64,000 bases of DNA from Pictodentalium vernedei. Its lineage: Eukaryota > Mollusca > Scaphopoda > Dentaliida > Dentaliidae. Under the pieces are notes generated by a model. The model ran no database searches. It worked only from the letters and a program-made list of their open reading frames with translations, and was not told where the DNA came from. The stretch covers positions 453,778,287-453,842,286 of the forward strand of contig CM062296.1 in the NCBI GenBank assembly GCA_031216915.1. The letters are read 5' to 3'. Position numbers and translations under genes: made by a program. How positions within the stretch are numbered: position 1 is the first letter of the stretch; each line of letters begins with the position of its first letter. Shown piece by piece: positions 21,001 through 31,402 of this stretch.

Positions 21001-21342
21001 AGTGAGTTATACCAACACACCACAACAGTATTTAAGACTCAAGCAGTTGGATAGGTAAACCAGCCATTATCCCAGAGCTCCCTTTCTACCCTGAACCAAT
21101 ACCCTTTTTCTTTTTATTTTCCTATAAATAGTGTTCAGTTTTGTCTGTTTTTATGCAAAACAGACTGGTGGCAGAGCAATACCATTTACTGCCAGGCTGT
21201 CTCAGTGTTGGGGGCAGGGGTGTCCCAGGAATAGTCAGTATTTGTGTACCCGTGGGGCGACTGTGAGCCTTGGGTCATTATTTATTTAAGTCTAGAGTGT
21301 TGGGCACCTCCAGTGGAGAACATCCTCAGCCGGCACGCTACA
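18060..21342 (+). repeat. 3' LTR of the Gypsy-type element
   Basis: 3,283 bp from TGAAGCACATC to CACGCTACA. It is collinear with the 5' LTR, longer because of the foldback insertion at 18375-18935 and shorter by the 243-bp MITE found only in the 5' LTR. The TATA box TATATAAG is at 19427-19434. After its last base the satellite resumes (ATATGAATTAGAGCAACTC). Confidence 0.93.
18375..18935. mobile_element. Two-hairpin foldback element in the 3' LTR
   Basis: A 561-bp insertion absent from the 5' LTR, flanked by TAATTA (18369-18374 and 18936-18941), which occurs once in the uninserted LTR. It contains hairpin 1 at 18375-18555, about 180 bp in which almost every base pairs (arms such as GGGCATTATGGTTCGTGAGC and its complement). 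A second weaker hairpin at about 18795-18863 has GAGGGCCGATAATG against CATTAGCGGCCCTC inside TCACGTGA ends. ATTATTACCACT (18561) and AGTGGTAATAAT (18929) bracket the non-palindromic half. A relative lies at 29028-29530 in reverse order. There is no coding capacity. The transposition mechanism is unknown. Confidence 0.8.
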
Positions 21343-23930
21343 ATATGAATTAGAGCAACTCAGCTCTTTTGGGCTCCTAGGGTGCCCAATTTTGGGAGGG
21401 TGACGAGCCTAATTTTGGTGGCAATCTTCATAAATCTATTTGTGCCACCCCACAATGCAATTTATTTGGCGAAAATCGGTTGATAAATGCGATTTTGAGC
21501 AACTCAGCACTTTTGGGCTCCTAGGGTGCCCAATTTTGGGAGGGTGAGGTACCTAATTTTGGTGGCAATCTTCATGAATCTATTTGTGCCACCCCACAAT
21601 GCAGTTTATTTGGAGAATATCGATTGATAAATGCAATTTTGAGCAACTCAGCACGTTTGGGCTCCTAGGGTGCCCAATTTTGGGAGGGTGAGGTACCTAA
21701 TTTTGGTGGCAATCTTCATGAATCTATTTGTGCCACCCCACAATGCAGTTTATTTGGCGAAGATCGGTTGATAAATGCGATTTTGAGCAACTCAGCACTT
21801 TTGGGCTCCTAGGGTGCCCAATTTTGGGAGGGTGGGGTACCTAATTTTGGTGGCAATCTTCATGAATCTTTTTGTGCCACCCCACAATGCAGTTTATTTG
21901 GCGAAAATCGGTTGATAAATGCGATTTTGAGCAACTCAGCACTTTTGGGCTCCTAGGGTGCCCAATTTTGGAAGGATGAGGAGCCTAATTTTGGTGGCAA
22001 TCTTCATGAATCTATTAGTGCCATCCCACAATGCAGTTTATTTGGCGAAAATCGGTTGATAAATGCGATTTTGAGCAACTCCGCACTTTTGGGCTCCTAG
22101 GGTGTCCAATTTTGGGAGGGTGAGGTACCTAATTTTGGTTGCAATCTTCATGAATCTATTTGTGCCACCCCACAATGCAGTTTATTTGGCGAAAATCGGT
22201 TGATAAATGCGATTTTGAGCAACTCAGCTCTTTTGGGCTCCTAGGGTGCCCAATTTTGAGAGGGTAAGGTACCGAATTTTGGTGGCAATCTTCATGAATC
22301 TATTTGTGCCACCCCACAATGCAGTTTATTTGGTGAAAATCGGTTGATAAATACGAATTAGAGCAACTCAGCTCTTTTGGGCTCCTAGGGTGCCCAATTT
22401 TGAGAGGGTGACGAGCCTAGTTTTGGTGGCAATCTTCATGAATCTATTTGTGCCACCCCACAATGTAGTTTATTTGGCGAAAATCGGTTGATAAATGCGA
22501 TTTTGAGCAACTCAGCTCGTTTGGGCTCCTAGGGTGCCCAATTTTTAGAGAGTGAGGTACCTAATTTTGGTGGCAATCTTCATGAATCTATTTGTGCCAC
22601 CCCACAATGCAGTTTATTTGGCGAAAATGGGTTGATAAATGCGATTTTGAGCAACTCAGCTTTTTTGGGCTCCTAGGTGCCCAATTTTGGGAGGGTGGGG
22701 TACCTAATTTTGGTGGCAATCTTCATGAATCTATTTGTGCCACCCCACAATGCAGTTTATTTGGCGAAAATCGGTTGATAAATGCGATTTTTAGCAACTC
22801 AGCACTTTTGGGCTCCTAGGGTGCCCAATTTTGAGAGGGTGAGGTACCTAATTTTGGTGGCAATCTTCATGAATCTATTTGTGCCACCCGACAATGCAGT
22901 TTATTTGGCGAAAATCGGTTGATAAATACGATTCAGGGCAACTCAGAACTTTTGGGCTCCTAGGGTGACCAATTTTGGGAAGGTGAGGAGCCTAATTTTG
23001 GTGGCAATCTTCATTAATCTATTTGTGCCACCCCACAATGCAGTTTATTTGGCGAAAATCGGTTGATAAATGCGATTTTGAGCAACTCAGCACTTTTGGG
23101 CTCCTAGGGTGTCCAATTTTGGGAGGGTGAGGTACCTAATTTTGGTGGCAATCTTCATGAATCTATTTGTGCCACCCCACAATGCATTTTCTTGGCGAAA
23201 ATCGGTTGATAAATGCGATTTTGAGCAACTCAGCACTTTTGGGCTCCTAGGATGCCCAATTTTGGGAGGGTGAGGAGCCTAATTTTGGTGGCAATCTTCA
23301 TGAATCTATTTGTGCCACCCCACAATGCAGTTTATTTGGCGAAAATCGGTTGATAAATGCGATTTTGAGCAACTCAGCACTTTTGGGCTCCTAGGGTGCC
23401 CAATTTTGGGAGGGTGAGGTACCTAATTTTGGTGGCAATCTTCATGAATCTATTTGTGCCACCCCACAATGCAGTTTATTTGGCGAAAATCGGTTGATAA
23501 ATGCGATTTTGAGCAACTGAGCACTTTTGGGCTCCTAGAGTGCCCGATTTTGGGAGGGTGAGGAGCCTAATTTTGGTGGCAATCTTCATGAATCTATTTG
23601 TGCCACCCCACAATGCAGTTTATTTGGGCGATAATCGGTTAATAAATGCGATTTTGAGCAACTCAGCACTTTTGGGCTCCTAGGGTGCCCAATTTTGCGA
23701 GGGTGGGGTACCTAATTTGGGTGGCAATCTTCATGAATCTTTTTGTGCCACCCCACAATGCAGTTTATTTGGCGAAAATCGGTTGATGAATGCGATTTTG
23801 AGCAACTCAGCACTCTTGGGCTCCTAGGGTGCCCAATTTTGAGAGGTTGAGGAGCCTAATTTTGGTGGCAATCTTCATGAATCTATTTGTGTCACCACAC
23901 CATGCAGTTTATTTGGCGAAAATCGGTTGG
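21343..23930. repeat. 144-bp satellite array, right segment
   Basis: About 18 further units of the same satellite as 4757-7967, beginning mid-unit exactly where the left segment stopped. Together the two segments give about 40 units. Variants GAGGAGCC in place of GAGGTACC, and ATACGAATTAGAGC in place of ATGCGATTTTGAGC, recur in several units on both sides of the retrotransposon. The array breaks off at about 23930 inside a unit. Confidence 0.95.
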
Positions 23931-24109
23931 TGGCGAATGTCGAATAAGGAACCGGGAATAAGTAACGGTTGTCACGTTCCCAATTTTCCATCCCTTCAAG
24001 AATTTCCTTTGTTTTCTTTATGTCCTCACAAATAAAACAATGGGTTAGGCTTTGTATTCCCGATTTTATGGGGACTTGTTTGCCTTTGTTTGTCACCGAG
24101 AACGAATGA

Positions 24110-25394
24110 AACAAGAGGCCCCAGGGGACCTGAGGGCGCTCAACTGCCATGGTAGTCTAAATATCAAACCAGGGACTTGACTTGAATAAGCTGCATACGC
24201 CCCTCCTAAGAAAAGCATATACCAACTAGATGAAGCGATTGTCTCATCCGGACCCCAAATTTTCAGTGTAAAACAAAAATTTGTCTTAAAATTGACCAAA
24301 ACGCATAAAAAACCAAAAGAAAATTTCCGGATTTTGGTCCAAAATTTCAAAGTCCCACCCGGATCCCAAATTTTCGGTGTAAAAAAATTATTTTTTTTGT
24401 CTTGAAATTGATCAAAACGCATAAAAAACAAAAAACTCATTTCCGGATTTGGGCCAAAATTTCTAAGTCCGGACCGGGACCCCAAATTTTCAGACTAAAT
24501 ATGAACCCAGGGACCTGGCTTGAACAAACTTGAATCTCACCCCACTAAGCATGCTGCATACCAAATATCAAAAGATTCTTATTGGTAGATCTGAAGAAGA
24601 AGAAGATTTTTAAAGAATATTCCTCATACTGCACTAATTTGAACATTTGGGCTCCCATAAAGAACCCAAATTTGGATCGAGGGATTTGATTTCAACAAAT
24701 ATGTGAATCAATGTTCCAATGATGTTATATGTAAAATATGAAAGCTTTTGGAGGAGTGGTTTGGAAGCAAACGATTCTTTAATTTTTTCCCATTGCCCAC
24801 AGTGTTAAAAAATGCTGACTCAGCCAAATATCAGTTTTGGAGATATGGATGTTTTCGTTTTTTTTCTATTTTTGGCTCCTGAGGTTCCCACGGGGATGCG
24901 GGAAATTTTTTTTGGCATAAATCAAGTACTTATAACCCAATAATACCTCATATTAAATTTGGTTCAAATAGGCCTCTCGGTTCAGAAAATAGAAATTCTG
25001 GACGGGGCAAAAATTCTTGCCCCTCTCAGAACAAAGGCAAATGTTGCCCGTCAAACGTCTCTTGAACAAACTTGACTCTACACCTCAAATGGAAGCAGCA
25101 TACCAAATATCAAGTCTCTGCTACGGCTGGTTCATGAGAAGATTTTAAAAAATTGTGTGCATTTTGGCCCCACTCCCCTCCACAATGTGAGCAGAAACCC
25201 AATTTGAAGAAAAACCCAAATGCCCCTATATAACCGTGAATTTTCATTGAACTGCAGCCAGTGAATTGGGAGAAAATGACCCAAACACCACCTTCACGAC
25301 GTAAGACGGACGACAGACAACGGACGACAGACGACGTACGACGGACAAAAAGTGATCAGAATAGCTCACCCTGACTTTCAGTCAGGTGAGCTAA
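24110..25394. mobile_element. Interspersed repeat family A, longest copy
   Basis: It begins AACAAGAGGCCCCAGGGGAC and ends in a hairpin (AGCTCACCCTGA...TCAGGTGAGCT) preceded by a run of ACGGACGACAG-like words (25290-25345). Shorter copies start identically at 36962 and 61261. Phrases such as TACCAAATATCAAAA and GGGCTCCCACA recur at intervals inside each copy, so the body is itself degenerately repetitive. No coding region was found. I recall similar sequences as abundant in bivalve genomes. That is memory and was not searched. Confidence 0.65.
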
Positions 25395-25439
25395 CCAGAT
25401 AGAGTTATTTGTGCAAAGCACACAAAGCACACAATAGTG

Positions 25440-26395
25440 TATCCCCCCATTTCCGCTGAAACACATCAGCATAGTTTAAACGTTTCAAATTAAATACCCC
25501 AGGAGTCTTGTGATGAAAACTGATTTTCCAACGATAAAAATGTTTCCACTGGAACCACCTGGGGCCAAATCAAAATTCCGAAACCTTTATGCAAATCTAG
25601 AGATGCTACCTGAACACCTTAGCATAGTTTTCACGTTTCGAATTAAATACCCTAGGAGCCTTTCGATGAAAACTGATTTTCTAACGATAAAAGTGGTTCC
25701 ACCGGAACCACCTGGGGCCAAATCAAAATTCCAAAATATTCATGCACATCTAGGGATGTTACCTGAACACATTAGCATAGTGTAAACGTTTCGAATTAAA
25801 TACCCTAAGAGCCTTTCGACGAAAACTGATTTTCCAATAATAAAAGTGGTTCCATCGGAACCACTTGGGGCCAAATCAAAATTCCGAAACCTTTACGCAC
25901 ATCTAGAGATGTTACCTGAACACCTTAGCATAGTTTTAACATTTCGAATTAGATACCCTACGAGCCTTTCGATGAAAACGGATTTTCTAACGATGAAAGT
26001 GGTTCCACTGGAACCACCTGGGGCCAAATCAAAATTCCGAAACCTTCATGCAGATCTGGAGATGTTACCTGAACACCTTAGCATAGTTTTAATGTTTCGA
26101 ATTAGATACCCTACGAGCCTTTTGATGAAAACTGATTTTCTAACAATAAAAGTGGTTCCACTGAAACCACCTGGGGCCAAAGCAAAATTCCAAAACCTTC
26201 ATGCACATCTAGAGATGTTACCTGAACACATTAGCATAGTTTAAACGTTTTGAGTTAAATACCCTAGGAGCCTTTTGATGAAAACTGATTTTCCAACGAT
26301 AAAAGTAGTTCCACTGGAACCAACTGAGGCAAAATCAAAATTCCGAAACCTTTATGCACATCTAGAGATGTTACCTGAGCACATTAGCACGTTTC
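25440..26395. repeat. 153-bp tandem repeat, six units
   Basis: The phrase GATGAAAACTGATTTTC (or a one-base variant) recurs at 25512, 25665, 25818, 25971, 26124 and 26277, an exact 153-bp step. Units include GGAACCACCTGGGGCCAAAT and CTAGAGATGTTACCTGA. 153 is 51 codons, so frames stay open across units (for example 25846-26244). I treat these as accidental because there is no domain and the translation repeats the unit exactly. Confidence 0.92.
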
Positions 26396-26396
26396 A

Positions 26397-26466
26397 ACAA
26401 AACCATATCATGTGACCCCCTCATTGGAACGAGCTCGTTCCAACGAGGGGTCACATGATATGGTTT
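26397..26466. repeat. Long palindrome (CATTGGAACGAGCTCGTTCC core)
   Basis: ACCATATCATGTGACCCC leads into CTCATTGGAACGAGCTCG and its complement follows, a nearly perfect 65-70 bp palindrome. The same core occupies the centre of the TTAA-flanked MITEs at 30770, 35675 and 42330. Outer TTAA ends are not evident here, so this is a bare core or a truncated copy. Confidence 0.85.
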
Positions 26467-26483
26467 TGTTAAAATTATTTGAA

Positions 26484-27440
26484 AAATGAAAGTGTCAATG
26501 ATGACACTGTAGTTCAACTTGTTTAAGACATGTACATGTATAGTATGTGACACAGCAATGACAAAATCTAGGTAATGACCTGATAACAAAGGTACATGTA
26601 AAGTATTGTAACGGTCTGGACATGTACATAAATGCTGACCGTAGCCTGTAACAAATGTGTAGGTAAAGTATTGTAAATGTGGTCGACAGGTAGATGCTAA
26701 ACTAGAAAAGAAATCTTTGAGTCCCAGAGTGGGACTGACTGAACCCAAAAATATTTGTTCTCATAGCACAGTGATAACAAAAGCATCCCAAAACACTCGT
26801 TCCTGTCACAAGGTGATAACAAAGGTACACCAAGAAGTTTCGTGAAGAGCAGTTCATAAATACAGAATCTATCCCGAGCCGTATTGACATGTGCACTTAC
26901 TGTGTATAAGTAGCACTGAACAAATCAAAGTTCATCTAATTTGTATAATTTCTGCACGAGAAAAAAACCTGTATTATATGTGATGTATTCCATTTTACTA
27001 AACAGTCCTACAAAAAATTATTCAAATCAGAAATTTCATACAGAAGTTCTCTACAAAAAAACTGATTGCTCTAATTTTGGTACAAACAGGTTGCTGGCGG
27101 CCATCTTGATTTTTGGACCGCACCCCAAAACACTCGTCCTCGTCCCAAGTTGATGACAAAGGTACCCAAGAAGTTTTGTAAAGATCAGTTCATAAATACG
27201 GCCTCTAGCCTGAGCCGTATAGAAGTTGTGTACAAAAAACTGATTGGACCTAATTTCGGTACAAAATGGCCAGCGGCAGCCATCTTGAACTTTGGACCTC
27301 ACCCAGAAACACCCATTCTCATCCCAAGGTGATATCACAGGTATCCAATAAGTTTCGTGAAGATCGGTTCATAAATACAGACTCTAGCCCGAGCCGTATT
27401 GTCATGTACTGCATTATAGAATCTCACCTCTCGAAACCAA
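26484..27440. mobile_element. Interspersed repeat family B, copy 1
   Basis: It begins ATGAAAGTGTCAATGATGAC (the same start as at 31403) and contains about three degenerate subunits with GATAACAAAGGTACC, AAGATCGGTTCATAAATAC and GCCATCTTGAATTTTGGACC. No protein domain. The short open frames are repeat read-through. Confidence 0.75.
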
Positions 27441-27701
27441 AATGCAAGAACATTGAAACTGAGATGCTATTTTAATTGTTTTTTTTTTTGTTGACTGATT
27501 TTACTATTGGTAAAAGCATGTTGTGAACGGATCCTGAAAAAAGACCACTTTTGTGATCATGGTACAGTAAACAATCAAGTTCACAGAAGTTCACACAAAA
27601 AATGATGACTTTTGCATTAACCCTAGAAGTGCAACATAATTTTCTTCAATTTCTGTTTTTCTCCTGTTTGACTATGAATTTAACCAATTACATCTTGTTT
27701 G

Positions 27702-27723
27702 ACAGAGCTCTGCCAAACAAGGT
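27702..27723. repeat. Short palindrome TTGTTTGACAGAGCTCTGCC type
   Basis: TTGTTTGACAGAGCTC is followed by its near-complement. The same palindrome with a longer loop occurs at 34815-34866 and 36481-36526, so it is a dispersed family. Confidence 0.75.
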
Positions 27724-27735
27724 ATATTTGTTTAA

Positions 27736-27947
27736 CCCTTAACCAATGTAACGGCCCAAATCGGCAAGAGCTATTCTCAAAAATCGCCGATTAAATTTTA
27801 TCATTTTTTGTCTCAAAAACATAGGTTATGAACACTCATTGGAACGAGCTCCTCGAGCACGTTCCAGTGAGGGGGTCATAACCTATGTTTTTGAGACAAA
27901 AAAAAAGAAAAAAATTAGTTATTCTTCTTTTCCTGTTTGGTAAAGGG
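27736..27947. mobile_element. TTAA MITE with central palindrome, copy 1
   Basis: 212 bp flanked by TTAA (27732-27735 and 27948-27951), with ends CCCTTAACCAA and TTGGTAAAGGG. The centre (27810-27900) is a palindrome: CAAAAACATAGGTTATGA, then CATTGGAACGAGCTC and complements. This suggests a piggyBac-like non-autonomous element, inferred from the TTAA duplication and inverted ends. Confidence 0.85.
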
Positions 27948-28204
27948 TTAACTATGAAACGGCATTATGGAAAATATTTGCTGCTGAATACTTTATGAAA
28001 CGGCATTATGGGACATATTTGCAGTTGAATACTTTATCATTTTGACATTAGAGTGCAGAGGGTTAATTGAATATTTTTTACATCACATTTATTGTTCAAG
28101 GAACTGAGTTCTACAGTATCTATTTTCAGAGCTTTTTGGAGTATGTTTCCAAACAAGATGTAAAATCTCTGTCCAACAAAACACAATATATATAGAGGAT
28201 ATCT

Positions 28205-28347
28205 TATGTTTTCTTGTGAATACCGGGATTTATCTCATGAGTGAGTGAGAGAATTCGTATTTTCACGAGCAGCTTGCTGCTCGTGAAAATACAAATTCTC
28301 TCACTCTCGAATGAGATTAATCACGGTATTCACAAGAAAACGTTAAG
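28205..28347. repeat. 140-bp palindrome
   Basis: TTTTCTTGTGAATACCG ... CACGAGCAGC reads outward and its complement follows from GCTGCTCGTG to CGGTATTCACAAGAAAA. Arms of about 70 bp have a few mismatches and almost no loop. This is a foldback element or the two ends of one. Confidence 0.9.
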
Positions 28348-28725
28348 ATTTTCTTTTTATTATACATGTACCCTTTTCATTTGAAGCTTCAGCTGAAAAT
28401 ATCCAAACCGGCGGCCATACAACGCAAGAAATCTGTTCACACAATCAGCTGATCGCTGTTTCCGCTGACACAGATCACATTGGATGTTGTGTACATCGAA
28501 GCTGCTCGTGAAAATACAAATTCTCTCACTCTCGAATGAGATTAATCACGGTATTCACAAGAAAACGTTAAGATTTTCTTTTTATTATACATGTACCCTT
28601 TTCATTTGAAGCTTCAGCTGAAAATATCCAAACCGGCGGCCATACAACGCAAGAAATCTGTTCACACAATCAGCTGATCGCTGTTTCCGCTGACACAGAT
28701 CACATTGGATGTTGTGTACATCGAC
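28276..28725. repeat. Direct 225-bp tandem duplication
   Basis: 28276-28500 and 28501-28725 look identical by eye, from GCTGCTCGTGAAAATAC to GTTGTGTACATCGA. Since surrounding repeats are diverged, this is either a very recent event or an assembly artefact. The first copy overlaps the right arm of the palindrome at 28205. Confidence 0.92.
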
Positions 28726-29027
28726 ACAAAATAGTTTTCGGGATTGTTGGCGAAATGACGTAATTATGACGTCTTGTTATACTCACTAGTGGAGCGAGAA
28801 CAACTTTTGTTTTGCGCTTGTGAAAATTCATTTGTAAATTTCAAGTTCATACCAAATGTTAATCACTGAGGTGTTTGATCTCACTAGTGAGGGGAGAACG
28901 CAATTTATTTTTTACCGATTCCTATTATAATTAGACGTTAGGGGTGTAATAAAATGGTTTATAAATTGTCAACTGATCGCCAGAGTTAAAGGAATTGAAC
29001 AACTTTTAGTAGGCTGAATATTGTTCA

Positions 29028-29530
29028 TTATTACCACTAAATCTATAAGTTACTAGTAGATTAACATGATTTTGGAGGGCTGTTAAAACTCCATAATTTC
29101 AGGGAGGTCATTCGACGAAGCCGGGCCGCGGGCGGATAATGGTATAAACAGCCATTAGCGGCCCGCGGCCCGGCTATTTTTAGATTCCATGGTCTACTGA
29201 ATTACTCCCATTCGGGTGAAGTCCTTTGTATTTCCGAACGGAAGTCGAACGCGCGATCGAAACAGAAATATCGAACCGACTTACTGATTATTTCTTCCAG
29301 CAATTCCCTCGTGCGGTTAGCTATAACAGGGTGTGGTAATAATAGTAATAACATAATTGTTGTCAGGCATCATGATTCATTAGCGGCCCTGCAGCAATGA
29401 TGAACAGCCCTTGGGCTTATTAACAGCCCTCGACTTCGTCTCGGGCCTTTAATAACCCCTCGGGCTGTTCATCATTGCTGCAGGGCCGCAAATGAACCAT
29501 AATGCCCTCCAAAATCATGTTATTGTTATA
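29028..29530. mobile_element. Two-hairpin foldback element, second copy (reverse order)
   Basis: It opens ATTATTACCACTA. It contains a GC-rich hairpin (29115-29180: GCCGGGCCGCGGGCGGATAATG against CATTAGCGGCCCGC), then GTGGTAATAATAGTAATAAC at about 29334, and ends with a nearly perfect 185-bp hairpin (29344-29528) that matches hairpin 1 of the insertion at 18375 in opposite orientation. No coding region. Confidence 0.75.
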
Positions 29531-29732
29531 TTCACCCTTCAAGAATCACATGAATTTTACTATAATTGTTACCTTAACTTTTAACAAACTCTTAGTATTT
29601 TAAAAAAAAATATGTTTCATCAAATTTAGTTATGGCTGCTTCAAACTGAATTTGATGAAAAATTCAATAAAACTTTGACCCAAGAAATTGCTGGTCAAAA
29701 AGTCAATACAATATTTGGGAGAAAATTTGGTT

Positions 29733-29939
29733 ATTTATTTATTTATTTATTGGTGTTTAAGGTCACATATTTATGCACAATGGCTAATCATGACCGTGAC
29801 AGTTTTATGGGTGGAGAAAGCCGGAGTACCCGGAGAGAACTGCCGAGCATCGACGAGCAACTGTCAGCTCCTTAACATTCTAACTCTGTTCAAGCTCGGC
29901 TGAAGCAGGGTTAAAGCGGTTGAAGACATGTGCACCATT
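29733..29939 (-). mobile_element. 5'-truncated tRNA-type SINE
   Basis: The minus strand carries the 3' part of the SINE seen complete at 30177 (tail of AAATAAAT repeats, GACCTTAAAC, ATTAGCCATTGTGCATAAAT). The tRNA head and half of the body are missing. Flanking GAGAAAATTTGGTT (29719-29732) and GAGAAAATTTGTTT (29940-29953) are a target duplication with one mismatch, so truncation happened at insertion, as in LINE-driven retrotransposition. Confidence 0.85.
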
Positions 29940-30176
29940 GAGAAAATTTGTTTGAATGTGCTCATATTTTATTTATTTTACTGGCACGGGATTTCCTGTC
30001 CTGGGCAGGAATATCCATCAGCAGCATGCAAAAAATTAAATACCTGCCCACTGCAGAAGACCTAGAGCAGCAAACAATAATGTAAAAACACTTCCAAGAT
30101 AAATGCTGCCTACCAGTTGAGTTTTCAAGAAACGATACACTTGCGACAACATTAACAATTTAATATAAAAGGGCAG

Positions 30177-30545
30177 GGGGCAGGGGGCGCGGTGGCTCAG
30201 TAGGTAGAGGTGCAGTCTGCAAGCCGAGAGGTCCTCGGTTCGAATCCCACCTGCGGCAACCGCGTTGTGTCCTTGGGCAAGACACTTCACCCCCATTGCC
30301 CATGTGGGGGCACGATGACGCCGTGTACTAAGGCGTACTGCACGTCGATGGTACGCATGTCTTCAACCAATCTAACCCTGTCTGTGCTGCAGTGCGGAGT
30401 TACGATGTTGGGGAGCTGGCAGCTGCTCGTCGTTGCTCGGTGGTTCTCTCCGGGTACTCCGACTTCCTCCACCCGTAAAACTGTCACGGTCATGATTAGC
30501 CATTGTGCATAAATATGTGACCTTAAACATAAATAAATAAATAAA
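30177..30545 (+). mobile_element. tRNA-headed SINE, full length
   Basis: The head has RNA polymerase III boxes: A-box TGGCTCAGTAGG (about 30192) and B-box GGTTCGAATCC (about 30237). The central body starts CGCGTTGTGTCCTTGGGCAA and runs to TCCTCCACCCGTAAAA. The tail ends in AAATAAATAAATAA. The 16-bp sequence TAATATAAAAGGGCAG is at 30161-30176 and again at 30546-30561, a perfect target-site duplication, so the insertion is young. The central body is shared with the 5S-headed SINE at 42607. It resembles conserved SINE central domains known across animals. I do not assign a named family. Confidence 0.92.
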
Positions 30546-30769
30546 TAATATAAAAGGGCAGTTTATGGCTGTATGAGACTAAAGAGTTAATTGGTACCAT
30601 GTTTTTGATCTGATGGTAACAACACAGAAATGGAACGACCGTTATTGTGAAATATTCTGGCCTGGGGTACCCACTGTTTTTGAATAGATAAAAGAAAGTG
30701 ACCAAAAGGTAACATAAGTTGCTCTTGAGAATTTATACATGACAACAGTCTTCGAAAAGTATGTGTTAA

Positions 30770-31022
30770 CCCTTTAATCAGTGTAATGGAAAAAAGCAGC
30801 CATCGCCAGCCATCGCTATTCTCAATAAACGCCAATTAATTTTCATTATATTTTCATTTGTTTGTCTCAAAAACATAGGTTATGACCTCTCTGTGGAACA
30901 AGCTCGTCAAGCTCGTTCCAATGAGGGGTCATAACCTATGTTTTTGAGACAAAAAGTGAAAAAAGTAGTTATTCAAAAACTTTGTTTGCAAGTATCGTCT
31001 GCTTTTCATGTTAGGTAAAGGG
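30770..31022. mobile_element. TTAA MITE with central palindrome, copy 2
   Basis: 253 bp between TTAA at 30766-30769 and 31023-31026, with ends CCCTTTAATCAG and TTAGGTAAAGGG. The central palindrome at 30862-30955 has the CAAAAACATAGGTTATGACC arms and a CTCGTTCCAATGAGGGG core. Confidence 0.85.
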
Positions 31023-31402
31023 TTAAGACATTTCCCAGTATCTTATAAGAAACCACATAATAAATTGGATATTCAATTTACAGGATCCTATTTAAGGGAG
31101 TTTAGTGGAAGAAAAGTTACATTCAAGTTACATGCAGGTGTGTAGCCAGGATGTTAGTCAGTCTTGGGGTGGGGACGAACATGACAATTGATAGACTGTT
31201 TTGGGGGTTTGGTGACCTACCCTTGTTTTAACTAGGATACTCCAGTCATTACCCCCTAACAAATGGAGGGTCCTAATTAGGACTAGGCCTCCCACCCTCA
31301 AGAAAATTTTGCAAAATTCAGTACTCTACGACCAAATCTGAGACATTTATAGTTCGTGTGTGGCCCTATATTGGAGACCATTTTAAGGCTCTATATATTA
31401 TA

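Larger units (their letters stand above)
7968..21342 (+). mobile_element. Ty3/Gypsy-type LTR retrotransposon with extra zinc-finger ORF, inserted in the satellite
   Basis: A 13,375-bp element with two long LTRs (TG...CA), a tRNA-like primer-binding site, gag, pol in the order protease-RT-RNase H-integrase (the Ty3/Gypsy order), a separate downstream zinc-finger ORF and a G-rich polypurine tract. Flanking bases ATAC (7964-7967) and ATAT (21343-21346) look like a 4-bp target duplication with one mutation. Intact satellite units read GATAAATACGAATTAG across this point, so the insertion site is exact. The first 240 bp or so of the two LTRs differ at about four positions, so the copy is fairly recent but not new. 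It is inactive as read: gag frameshift, altered RT active site, and stops in pol and in the zinc-finger ORF. Confidence 0.95.

Noticed and set aside
25510..26244. Open frames of 91 and 132 codons in the 153-bp tandem repeat
   Set aside because: Same reason: repeat read-through with identical peptides per unit.
30187..30260. Possible functional tRNA gene
   Set aside because: A and B boxes are present, but no full cloverleaf is evident and the sequence continues into a SINE body with target duplications.
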